Source: a virus. From it: 24,722 bases of DNA. This document shows, piece after piece, positions 1 through 5,098 of the stretch. Each line of letters starts with the position of its first letter. The first letter of the stretch is position 1. The position numbers and the translations under genes were made by a program. The stretch is from positions 1 to 24,722 of the IMG/VR virus record IMGVR_UViG_3300028766_000033; one strand, 5' to 3'. The notes under the pieces are model-generated. The model worked only from the letters and a program-made list of their open reading frames with translations, made no database searches and was not told the DNA's origin.

Positions 1-1
1 G

Positions 2-223
2 ATGACGGTGACGCTCGCGCACCCCCACCTCTACGACGTGCACACGAAGATGGCTGAGGAGTCGTTGGTAGCCATCCCGACCTACAGCAATGTGCCGCTG
101 ATGGGGTTCGCCACCCTGGGCGACGTCACGGATGACCCCGACGGGTTCGTCGCGTCGTACAGGGAGCGCGCCAGCAAGGCCGAGTGGCCGACATTCAAGT
201 GCAACCCGGAGCTCGTGCTGTGA
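2..223 (+). CDS. C-terminal end of a thymidylate synthase (ThyA)-family protein, truncated by window edge
   Basis: The frame is open to the left edge, so the ATG at position 2 is probably internal and only about 73 C-terminal residues are visible. The segment with a His-Leu-Tyr triplet (residues 9-11) followed by a helix (VHTKMAEESL) matches the end of ThyA-family enzymes. There the E. coli HIY motif contacts the nucleotide deoxyribose. The family methylates dUMP using methylene-tetrahydrofolate; phage relatives hydroxymethylate dCMP or dUMP, and the residues that separate these activities lie outside the window. The following genes are a dCMP deaminase, which makes dUMP, and a DHFR-fold protein, which could recycle the folate. 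This context supports the call. Its TGA falls inside the AGGAAGGA ribosome binding site region of the next gene, suggesting coupled translation. Confidence 0.6.
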   Translation: MTVTLAHPHLYDVHTKMAEESLVAIPTYSNVPLMGFATLGDVTDDPDGFVASYRERASKAEWPTFKCNPELVL

Positions 224-237
224 GGAAGGACCGGCAG

Positions 238-699
238 ATGCCCGTCATCGCCAAGCTCGGGAAGTGGGACGAGAGGTTCATGTACATGGCCTGCGGTGTG
301 GCGGACTGGTCGAAGGATCCGAAGGTCAAAGTCGGCGCAGTGGTCGTCTCCCCCGACAAGCGTCAGTTCAGCGTGGGGTACAACGGCTTCCCAGTCGGTG
401 TGGACGACAGCGACGCCAGGCTGAATGGGCCGCTGCGCGTGGACCTGACGGTGCACGCCGAGCTCAACGCCATCCTGAACTCAGGCAAGGACCTCACCGG
501 GTGGACGCTGTACGCGACGCGGCAGCCGTGCCTCGAGTGCGCAAAGGCCATCATACAGGCGCGCATCGCGCGCGTCGTGTCGCCACCCATCGACCGAGTG
601 TCCTCGTGGAAGGACAGCTGCGACTGGGGAGGCCAGATCATGCGCGAGGCGGGGGTAAACACGGACTACTTCACACAGACGGAGGTATCATCCCTATGA
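238..699 (+). CDS. Deoxycytidylate (dCMP) deaminase
   Basis: Zinc-dependent hydrolysis of dCMP to dUMP, feeding thymidylate (or modified pyrimidine) synthesis in the cytoplasm. The 153-residue protein has the full cytidine/dCMP deaminase signature: His73 and catalytic Glu75 in VHAELNAI, then Cys98 and Cys101 in PCLEC, and a GYNGFP segment (48-52) typical of dCMP deaminases. Length matches the family (about 150-190). I chose the ATG at 238 because AGGAAGGA lies seven bases upstream; a GTG at 220 that overlaps the upstream stop is an alternative and adds six residues. The stop overlaps the next start as ATGA. Function is confident at family level; allosteric control by dCTP/dTTP cannot be judged. 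Confidence 0.9.
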   Translation: MPVIAKLGKWDERFMYMACGVADWSKDPKVKVGAVVVSPDKRQFSVGYNGFPVGVDDSDARLNGPLRVDLTVHAELNAILNSGKDLTGWTLYATRQPCLECAKAIIQARIARVVSPPIDRVSSWKDSCDWGGQIMREAGVNTDYFTQTEVSSL

Positions 700-1133
700 A
701 GCTCATCATGGCGGTCAGCAAGGACGGGTACATCGCCAAGGAGGACAGCGACGACATGTCCTGGACGGGGTTCGACGACAAGCTCGTCTTCCGCCTCATG
801 ACCATGGTCGGGGGCAAGCCGCTCGGCGCGGGCCGCAAGACCTACGAGACGATGCCGGCGCTCAAGGCCAGGACGCTCGTGTCGCTGTCCAACGACCCGA
901 GGCGCGGGTGCACGCTCGACGCGTTCGACGCGCAGTACCCCGACGCGTGGCTCATCGGCGGACAGGACGTGGCGCTGCAGGCGATCGCCGAGGAACGGGT
1001 CACCGAGTTCTTCCTGTGCCACTCGCCCAACGCCATCTTCCGCGGCGTGAAGGCCGACCACCGCGTCCTCAACTGGGGCACCGTGGTCACCGAGATCCGA
1101 GTCGGCCACACGCGCGTCGAGGTGCGCCGGTGA
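696..1133 (+). CDS. Dihydrofolate reductase-like protein (DHFR / RibD C-terminal fold)
   Basis: A 145-residue protein with the layout of the DHFR/RibD-C superfamily: an N-terminal strand with MKLIMAVSKDGYIA, a GAGRKTYETMP segment (44-54) like the GRxTWES motif that binds NADPH, and WLIGGQ (85-90) like the second GG nucleotide-binding motif. DHFR regenerates tetrahydrofolate, which ThyA-type synthases oxidise, so its place behind the ThyA-family and dCMP deaminase genes makes metabolic sense. The start is set by GGAGGT at 681-686 and the ATGA overlap with the deaminase stop. The protein is divergent and slightly short (classical DHFR about 160), so a different pteridine or pyrimidine reductase activity remains possible. 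Confidence 0.72.
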   Translation: MKLIMAVSKDGYIAKEDSDDMSWTGFDDKLVFRLMTMVGGKPLGAGRKTYETMPALKARTLVSLSNDPRRGCTLDAFDAQYPDAWLIGGQDVALQAIAEERVTEFFLCHSPNAIFRGVKADHRVLNWGTVVTEIRVGHTRVEVRR

Positions 1134-1558
1134 GCCTGGAGTCTTCCCTCTGGGGTTGGCTGTACAGGGTGTGGAAGGACGTCAAGGGACTCCACTTCAC
1201 GCGCATAGAGAACTCCGCGTCGTCCGGCACGCCGGACGTGGAGGGGTGCACCGGCGGTCTGCAGTTCTGGATAGAGCTCAAGATCGCCAAGAGGCCGAAG
1301 CACAGACACGACATCATCAAATTAGACCACTTCCGCGTCAAGCAGGTGGTGTGGCTCCACAACAGGTGGCTGGTCGACGGGAGGGCCTGGGTACTGGTGA
1401 GGGTCGAGGGCAACGGCCCCCGGGTCCACTATCTCCTGAGCGGCGGCATGGCCCGCGCGCTGTACGAAGGGATGACCGAGGACGCCATGGACGAAGTGTC
1501 CTGGATCGACGCACACGCATCGCCCATGGATGTGTTGCGCCGGGCGAGCGTCTGGTAA
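1130..1558 (+). CDS. PD-(D/E)XK (VRR-NUC-like) endonuclease
   Basis: Predicted metal-dependent nuclease of 142 residues. The catalytic pattern is visible: Glu27 in the first helix, GTPD (33-36) supplying the first acidic residue, and Glu49-Leu-Lys51 in WIELK as the (D/E)XK arm. A helix and strand follow with HFRVKQVVWLHNRW, as in VRR-NUC and Hjc-like phage nucleases. These enzymes cut branched or flapped DNA, so a role in replication, recombination or Holliday junction processing is likely; the substrate cannot be read from sequence. The GTG start overlaps the upstream TGA (GTGA), with GAGGTG (1119-1124) as ribosome binding site. Four consecutive genes are therefore coupled. It ends the G+C-rich cluster, and the following 120 bases are a control region. 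Confidence 0.75.
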   Translation: MSLESSLWGWLYRVWKDVKGLHFTRIENSASSGTPDVEGCTGGLQFWIELKIAKRPKHRHDIIKLDHFRVKQVVWLHNRWLVDGRAWVLVRVEGNGPRVHYLLSGGMARALYEGMTEDAMDEVSWIDAHASPMDVLRRASVW

Positions 1559-1577
1559 CTTTTCGTTAGCTATAAAG

Positions 1578-1619
1578 TCCAAGTATACTTGAAAATAGTG
1601 CTTTACTTCCAAGCTTGGA
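1578..1619. promoter_or_regulatory. Pair of related palindromes, possible operators
   Basis: Two near-perfect inverted repeats share the half-site CCAAG/CTTGG. The first, TCCAAGTATACTTGAA at 1578-1593, has a perfect 12-bp core (1580-1591). The second, TCCAAGCTTGGA at 1608-1619, is a perfect 12-bp palindrome. Their centres are 28 bp apart. The second lies between the -35-like and -10-like boxes of the possible promoter, as expected of a repressor site. No candidate repressor is in the window, so function is inference. Confidence 0.45.
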
Positions 1620-1630
1620 CATGGCACAAT
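1602..1630 (+). promoter_or_regulatory. Possible sigma70-type promoter for the small-gene run
   Basis: TTTACT (1602-1607, four of six consensus positions) and CACAAT (1625-1630, four of six) are separated by 17 bases in the A+T-rich gap between the nuclease gene and the 53-aa gene. The position fits a start of the small-gene transcript near 1637. The match is only moderate. TTGGAC at 1615-1620 is an overlapping -35 alternative with too short a spacer. Confidence 0.35.
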
Positions 1631-1637
1631 ATTCTTA

Positions 1638-1661
1638 ATCGATCGGGATCATCCGGTCGAT
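1638..1661 (+). promoter_or_regulatory. 5'-leader hairpin ahead of the 53-aa gene
   Basis: The 24 nt fold on themselves with up to ten base pairs (two of them G-U) around an ATCA loop. The hairpin ends seven bases before the CTAGGAG ribosome binding site (1668-1674). There is no U-run, so it is not a terminator. It could protect the 5' end of the mRNA, or bind a protein that controls translation. Confidence 0.35.
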
Positions 1662-1679
1662 GAAACCTAGGAGAAAACC

Positions 1680-1841
1680 ATGGAAAAATCGAAAACCACC
1701 TATTGGGCTGTTTATCAGCAGAAGGACATCTTGTTCTCAGGTACGTTCACGCAATGCTGGAACTATCTGACGATGGAGTTCGGACACATGACGATGGCTG
1801 AAGTCGTCATGGTGGGCGTCAAGATCGCCCGCAAGGCTTAA
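1680..1841 (+). CDS. Small hypothetical protein (53 aa)
   Basis: Unrecognised. The ATG follows TAGGAGAAAACC, a good ribosome binding site. The protein is aromatic and Met-rich (TYWAVYQQKDILFSG at its front, then a helix with several Met residues) and ends KIARKA. It has no signal peptide or membrane segment and looks like a small two-part alpha/beta fold. It is the only gene between the putative promoter and a strong terminator-like hairpin (1848-1867), so it may be made as a separate abundant short transcript. Base composition is more A+T-rich than the nuclease cluster upstream. No function is proposed. Confidence 0.7.
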   Translation: MEKSKTTYWAVYQQKDILFSGTFTQCWNYLTMEFGHMTMAEVVMVGVKIARKA

Positions 1842-1847
1842 CCCTAA

Positions 1848-1873
1848 GGGGAGCCTACGGGCTCCCCACTTTT
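1848..1873 (+). terminator. Rho-independent terminator-like hairpin
   Basis: GGGGAGCC (1848-1855) pairs perfectly with GGCTCCCC (1860-1867) around a TACG loop, giving a C(UNCG)G-type tetraloop, which is unusually stable. AC then TTTT (1870-1873) follow. The U-run is short, so partial read-through into the next small genes is plausible. Confidence 0.6.
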
Positions 1874-1882
1874 CCACACGCT

Positions 1883-1898
1883 AAGGAGACTGACCATG
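1883..1898 (+). promoter_or_regulatory. First copy of a recurring translation-start cassette (AGGAGACTGACCATG)
   Basis: The same start context recurs at 2161-2176, 2671-2687 (GAGACC variant), 2935-2950 (GACAATG variant) and 3679-3696 (GAGAGACTG variant). Related forms occur on the leftward strand before the SleB-type endolysin (GGGGAGACTGAACATG ending at 7745) and the 61-aa gene (AAAGGAGACTCTTATG ending at 5282). It contains the Shine-Dalgarno sequence, but the conserved ACTGACC spacer exceeds what ribosome binding alone needs. Confidence 0.6.
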
Positions 1899-2162
1899 AA
1901 GAAAGATCCATTATTCTCAGAAGAAAATGTTGAACTCGTCGCGAACGAGTTCTTGAAGATTCTCACACGTTGGTTCGCGCACGACGGCAAGAAGCTCTCA
2001 GCAGACAGAGTCAAGAACGCGAATGACTACTACGACGCCAACATGGCTATGTTAGAGGCGGCTGAGAAATGCGACGCCACAGCGAACATAGAAGACGAAA
2101 AATTCTACTACTTTATGAATCGTGCGTGGAGCAGAGCCATCGAAATTCAAACCAAGAAATGA
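1896..2162 (+). CDS. Hypothetical protein (88 aa)
   Basis: Unrecognised. The start is fixed by AAGGAGACTGACC directly upstream. The protein is mostly helical and charged, with aromatic clusters (FLKILTRWFAHDG around 19-31, KFYYFMNRAW around 69-78) and no membrane segment. It resembles the small cytosolic host-takeover proteins common in phage early regions, but no family is visible. It is followed after 11 bases by the next gene with the same start cassette. Codon use is more A+T-rich than in the structural arm. Confidence 0.7.
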   Translation: MKKDPLFSEENVELVANEFLKILTRWFAHDGKKLSADRVKNANDYYDANMAMLEAAEKCDATANIEDEKFYYFMNRAWSRAIEIQTKK

Positions 2163-2173
2163 GGAGACTGACC

Positions 2174-2341
2174 ATGACTAAGACAGAACGCTACGTGCGT
2201 AAACAAATAAAGACTTTGGAGAAGGACATCGTGTTCGACGGACAGGTGTACAGTCGCGGCATGCTCGCCGCATTCCAACTTGTTCTACAAAGAATCGAGG
2301 ATGAGAAGATAGACGAGTTCTTGGACGAGGTACCATTATGA
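2174..2341 (+). CDS. Small hypothetical protein (55 aa)
   Basis: Unrecognised. The chosen ATG has GAGGAGACTGACC in front; upstream starts in the same frame would run into the previous gene and lack a ribosome binding site. It is a basic N-terminal helix (KTERYVRKQIKTLEKD), a short hinge and an acidic C-terminal helix (IEDEKIDEFLDEV), suggesting a helical hairpin or dimer. The start motif and the ATGA overlap with the next gene argue that it is real. Confidence 0.65.
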   Translation: MTKTERYVRKQIKTLEKDIVFDGQVYSRGMLAAFQLVLQRIEDEKIDEFLDEVPL

Positions 2342-2505
2342 AGACGCTCATACCCTTCCTGTCCGTGGTGCTAGTGGTGTGCCTTGGCGCGTACAGCCAA
2401 GGCTACCGCGTCTTGAACCTCAACCAGTTCGACTTCCTCACGCAACTCGAACTCGTAGGTGCCTTGAGCAAGGAGGTACACCATGACGGTGCGCGTGCTG
2501 AGTAA
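2338..2505 (+). CDS. Small protein with N-terminal membrane segment or signal peptide (55 aa)
   Basis: The ATG overlaps the previous TGA (ATGA). The protein begins with one Lys and a hydrophobic stretch of about 14 residues (LIPFLSVVLVVCLGAY), so it is either exported or anchored in the inner membrane. The Cys at 15 is not in a good lipobox because Val precedes it. The rest is a short soluble tail. It is the only exported candidate in the rightward arm, so a role at the cell envelope (for example superinfection exclusion) is possible but unsupported. It overlaps the next gene by 23 bases. Confidence 0.6.
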   Translation: MKTLIPFLSVVLVVCLGAYSQGYRVLNLNQFDFLTQLELVGALSKEVHHDGARAE

Positions 2506-2659
2506 ACCCGTGTTTCAGATGGTGCTGAGAGAGCTGCGGAAGACCGGTCACAAGGTCACGAAGCTTAGCGCCGGCTACGTAGTTCACGACGGACAAGGCG
2601 TGCAGAAGCTCAAGGCTATGCAGGGCACCCGCGGGTACCTTGTCCGCTACGACAATTAA
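2483..2659 (+). CDS. Small hypothetical protein (58 aa)
   Basis: Begins inside the end of the preceding gene with a strong ribosome binding site (AAGGAGGTACACC). The protein is basic: a helix (VFQMVLRELRKTGHKV) is followed by beta-rich segments (LSAGYVVHDG, GYLVRYDN). The pattern helix-GYxVHDG-strand resembles very small phage toxin- or DNA-binding-like folds (similar in layout to HicA-type dsRBD minis), but key residues cannot be confirmed, so this is only a layout comparison. Confidence 0.65.
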   Translation: MTVRVLSKPVFQMVLRELRKTGHKVTKLSAGYVVHDGQGVQKLKAMQGTRGYLVRYDN

Positions 2660-2684
2660 CTCAATCAAAAAAAGGAGACCGACC

Positions 2685-2927
2685 ATGTCAGCCCAAATCA
2701 TAGATTTCCCAGTTAAAAATAGGGTGGAGAAGAACTCCGTCCAACAGACCGGTCAAGCTATGTTGGACGCCTTCGAGCGCCACGACACGTACGCCGTAGC
2801 GCTCGCCATTGTCACCTCCGCATGCGGGTGCGACGAGTGCGAGTACGTCCGGGAGCTGATGGCCACAGACCAAGACGAGGCCATAAAGTACCTCGAACGC
2901 AAATACTACGTCCAACCCTCTGTCTAA
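2685..2927 (+). CDS. Hypothetical protein with Cys cluster (80 aa)
   Basis: Unrecognised. The ATG follows AAAGGAGACCGACC. Residues 1-25 are polar and start with SAQIIDFP, a short hydrophobic strand. A helical region then carries CGCDEC (47-52), three cysteines that could bind a metal or form a disulfide. The C-terminal helix ends YLERKYYVQPSV. No fourth Cys or His is nearby, so a zinc finger would need a partner or dimer. It sits in the run of small cassette-start genes. Confidence 0.65.
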   Translation: MSAQIIDFPVKNRVEKNSVQQTGQAMLDAFERHDTYAVALAIVTSACGCDECEYVRELMATDQDEAIKYLERKYYVQPSV

Positions 2928-2947
2928 CCAACCACAGGAGACTGACA

Positions 2948-3235
2948 ATGACGACCAACTACAAACACCGCATCGACAGCATCGCCAAACAGATCGGCGT
3001 GCTCTTCAACGACATGATGGACGAGCCGATGGGCGGCTCGGACCTGCAGAACACGCAGCAGTTCATCCGCAACCTCGACGACGTCGTGTACGGCGTCGAG
3101 GACGCGCTGGCCGAGTTCCGACATCAGCTGCTCATCGAGAACGGGGAGGTCGCCCAGTTCGAGCGCCTCAACAGACCGCTCCGCGCGCCGAGCTACGAGT
3201 CGGTGGCCAAGATCATGTCGGAGGACCGCGGGTGA
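2948..3235 (+). CDS. Hypothetical helical protein (95 aa)
   Basis: Unrecognised. Starts with the cassette variant AGGAGACTGACA. It is predicted to be helical throughout (HRIDSIAKQIGVLFNDMMD, then NLDDVVYGVEDALAEFRHQL) and acidic in the middle, and could form a coiled-coil dimer. Its stop overlaps the GTG start of the glycosylase gene (GTGA at 3232-3235), so the two are probably co-translated; it may be an accessory of that enzyme, though nothing in the sequence proves this. Confidence 0.65.
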   Translation: MTTNYKHRIDSIAKQIGVLFNDMMDEPMGGSDLQNTQQFIRNLDDVVYGVEDALAEFRHQLLIENGEVAQFERLNRPLRAPSYESVAKIMSEDRG

Positions 3236-3672
3236 GGTCGGTCGCGCCGCCGAGGGGGAGACTCTTCCAGGAGGACCTCCTCCGCCGACCCTTCTGGATG
3301 CTGGTCGCGTGTTCGCTCGTCAACAGGACGACGTGGGAGGTCGCCGAGCCGGCGTTCCTGTCCATCCGCAGGAGGTACCCGACGCCGGGGCACCTCGCGC
3401 GGGCGAGGGCTTACGACATCGGCAGGACGCTCCGACCGCTGGGACTGTGGCGTCAGCGCGGACGCAGGCTGCCCGAGTTGGCTAAGGCCTGGCTCGCCCG
3501 GAGGCCCGAGACGTCTGCCGACGTGGAGTCCCTCCCCGGATGCGGGCGTTACGCGGCCGATTCGTGGGCCATATTCGTAGAAGGTAGACGCGACGTCGAG
3601 CCTGACGACGGGAAATTAAACTGGTACGTAGAGACCAGGATCAAGAACATTGAATGCAGCAAAAACACTTGA
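3232..3672 (+). CDS. MBD4-like HhH-GPD DNA glycosylase
   Basis: A 146-residue protein matching the catalytic domain of MBD4-type mismatch glycosylases along its length. Features are RRPFWMLVACSLVNRT (18-32), LRPLGLWRQR (67-76), the helix-hairpin-helix LPGCGRYAADS (101-111), and VEPDDGKLNWY (122-132). Human MBD4 has the catalytic Asp560 in the equivalent PEDHKLN motif; here the match is Asp126. No four-Cys iron-sulfur motif of EndoIII/MutY is present. Known MBD4 enzymes remove T or U (and 5-hydroxymethyl-U) opposite G. Near thymidylate-pathway genes, it could repair deaminated cytosine in phage DNA or attack specific bases in host DNA. GTG start, overlapping the upstream stop. The last 13 residues look unrelated to the family. 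Confidence 0.78.
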   Translation: MRSVAPPRGRLFQEDLLRRPFWMLVACSLVNRTTWEVAEPAFLSIRRRYPTPGHLARARAYDIGRTLRPLGLWRQRGRRLPELAKAWLARRPETSADVESLPGCGRYAADSWAIFVEGRRDVEPDDGKLNWYVETRIKNIECSKNT

Positions 3673-3693
3673 AACCTACAGGAGAGACTGACC

Positions 3694-4152
3694 ATGCCAC
3701 AGACTGCCAAGAAGGCGAGACTCACCCACAAACTGAAACCCCACACCAAGAAGAACCTGCCGACGGTCGCCGTCGCCGTCGCCGTCGCCCAGCCGCACGT
3801 CATGGCCGAGGTGCGCATGGTGATCGAGACCAAGAAGGACGCGCTCGCCGAGATCGCCGACATGCCCGAACTGTCGGACGTGTCTAGCGTGAAGACTGTC
3901 GCGTGCCAGCTGCTCGTCGCCGTGCACTTCCCGGGCAAGACGAAGGACGACTGGAAGATCGGCTTCTCTTTCAACTCCATACTCATGCGCATCGGCCAGC
4001 TCTTCCCGGATGCCAAGACCTCTGAGAAGTGCCTGCGGTGGTACCTGATGCGGATCCGGCAGGAGGACAAGGGCTTCGCCGGGTACGTCATGCTGACCCG
4101 TTTCCAGCGCCCTAAGTCGAAGACGTCTGCGACGCTCAACAGGTTGACGTAA
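3694..4152 (+). CDS. Hypothetical protein (152 aa) with basic N-terminus
   Basis: Unrecognised. CAGGAGAGACTGACC precedes the ATG. The N-terminus (1-22) is rich in Lys and His and could contact nucleic acid. It is followed by a VAVAVAVA tract (25-32) encoded by four exact GTCGCC units. From about residue 40 a folded domain follows, with alternating strands and helices (VRMVIETKKDALAEIADM, LLVAVHFPGKTKDDWKIGFSF, KCLRWYLMRIRQEDKGFAGY). The C-terminal tail is basic again. It is the last rightward gene and ends against the terminator stem. A nucleic-acid-binding role is conceivable but unproven. Confidence 0.7.
   Translation: MPQTAKKARLTHKLKPHTKKNLPTVAVAVAVAQPHVMAEVRMVIETKKDALAEIADMPELSDVSSVKTVACQLLVAVHFPGKTKDDWKIGFSFNSILMRIGQLFPDAKTSEKCLRWYLMRIRQEDKGFAGYVMLTRFQRPKSKTSATLNRLT
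3766..3789 (+). repeat. Four tandem GTCGCC units
   Basis: Exact hexamer repeat inside the 152-aa gene, encoding (VA)4. Length change by slippage would stay in frame, so only linker length would vary. Confidence 0.8.
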
Positions 4153-4188
4153 AGAAAAAGGGCCCCTCGGACTCGCGTCCGAGGGGCC
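4151..4188 (-). terminator. Terminator between the convergent arms
   Basis: A 12-bp perfect stem (4161-4172 with 4177-4188) around TCGC. On the leftward strand it is followed by CTTTTTCTTT, a proper U-run, so it ends the late structural and lysis transcript just beyond the holin gene. On the rightward strand the A-rich side comes first and no U-run follows, so for the early arm it is at best a barrier. The stop codon of the 152-aa gene sits in the A-run. Confidence 0.8.
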
Positions 4189-4213
4189 AGTGCAACCAGG
4201 GAGACTGGTATCT

Positions 4214-4660
4214 CTATTGCTGCCAGGGCAGGTTGCCCTTGTCGGCCAGCTTCTCCGTCGTACGGAGCACGCCTAAACCCAACATACCCATCAGCGTAGT
4301 CGTCAACGTGCTCGTGTCGAAGTCGGGCAGTTTGACTTCGTGGCCTGTGTTCGCCAACGCGAAGGCGAGGACGGGCTGCAGGATGAGGTGGTACACGAAC
4401 GCCGCGCCGCACGCCCACCCGATGAACGGCCGCCACCCGGAGACGAAGAGCGAGTTGCTGGCCGCTTCGACTTGGTTGATGGCCAGCTGCCCCGCCGCGA
4501 GTTGCGAGTCCAGCGCCTCGGCCTTCAGCATGAACTCCTGCGCGTCCTTCTCGGCCTGGGCCTTGTCGGGCCCGGCCACCCGGTCGATGATGTCCTTGGC
4601 TAGGCTCGCGATGTCACCTAGGCCTGGGCCCCCGGTGACTAGGTCTGCTACGACCCCCAC
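4214..4660 (-). CDS. Holin, GTA-type 3-TM family
   Basis: Forms inner-membrane lesions that release the endolysin. The 148-residue protein has the layout of the GTA_holin_3TM family: an amphipathic Ala-rich helix (about 30-70), the hallmark VSGWRPFIGWACG (73-85) opening a hydrophobic segment to about 102, then TTTLMGMLGLGVLRTTEK (120-137). Two hydrophobic segments are clear; the third is weak. The frame starts with GTG at 4660, one base after the TAG of the 134-aa gene and without a good ribosome binding site, so translation is probably coupled. It is the last gene of the leftward transcript, separated from the SleB-type endolysin by the fibre genes. Confidence 0.8.
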   Translation of the reverse strand: MGVVADLVTGGPGLGDIASLAKDIIDRVAGPDKAQAEKDAQEFMLKAEALDSQLAAGQLAINQVEAASNSLFVSGWRPFIGWACGAAFVYHLILQPVLAFALANTGHEVKLPDFDTSTLTTTLMGMLGLGVLRTTEKLADKGNLPWQQ

Positions 4661-4661
4661 G

Positions 4662-5066
4662 CTACAGCTTCTTGATCTCGTCCTCGACCTTCATGTCGAG
4701 GGCCTTGTACTTCGAGACGATGAGCGTGAGGAACTCGTGCAGGTGCGAGTCGACGTCCGCGCCGACGGTAGAGAGCTTCTTGACCTCGTCGGCGATCTTC
4801 AGGCCGACAGCATCGAACTTCTGCGCTGTCCAGGCTAGGAGTTCGTGCAGGTGTGACTTCTGTTCGTTCTCGAGTTGCTTCTTCTGACGCTCGACGAGCA
4901 GATCGGCCGCGTCGGTGGTGTTGACCACGATCGTCTTGACGTCTGCTGTCACTTCGGTCACCGCGACCTTCGTATCTGCAGCCGTGCTCGCCACGGTGGC
5001 TGACGCCGCGGCCACAGATGCCTTGACTGCGTTCTCTGCGTTCTTCACTGGTTTAGGGTCGGCCAT
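4662..5066 (-). CDS. Hypothetical helical protein with internal duplication (134 aa)
   Basis: Unrecognised. CAACAAGGAGC precedes the ATG. The N-terminal half is Ala/Val/Thr-rich and low in complexity (about 10-55). The C-terminal half holds two 27-residue copies, 72-98 and 108-134, both beginning HLHE and ending KKL, identical at 13 of 27 positions. They predict amphipathic helices, so a coiled-coil or membrane-surface protein is likely. Placed directly before the holin, it might modulate lysis timing; a small virion decoration protein is an alternative. Confidence 0.65.
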   Translation of the reverse strand: MADPKPVKNAENAVKASVAAASATVASTAADTKVAVTEVTADVKTIVVNTTDAADLLVERQKKQLENEQKSHLHELLAWTAQKFDAVGLKIADEVKKLSTVGADVDSHLHEFLTLIVSKYKALDMKVEDEIKKL

Positions 5067-5098
5067 TGTATAGCTCCTTGTTGATAGTTGATGTCGTC

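Noticed and set aside
1578-1661. Attachment site for integration
   Set aside because: Palindromes fit operators better; no integrase, no duplicated core and no tRNA end are present nearby.
3766-3789. Hexamer repeat as a CRISPR or origin iteron
   Set aside because: Only four short in-frame units coding VA; no spacers and no A+T-rich origin-like surroundings.
3549-4436. 295-codon leftward frame across the 152-aa gene and holin end
   Set aside because: Its reading is antisense to the 152-aa gene, which has the conserved start cassette, and out of frame with the holin; composition is shadow-like.
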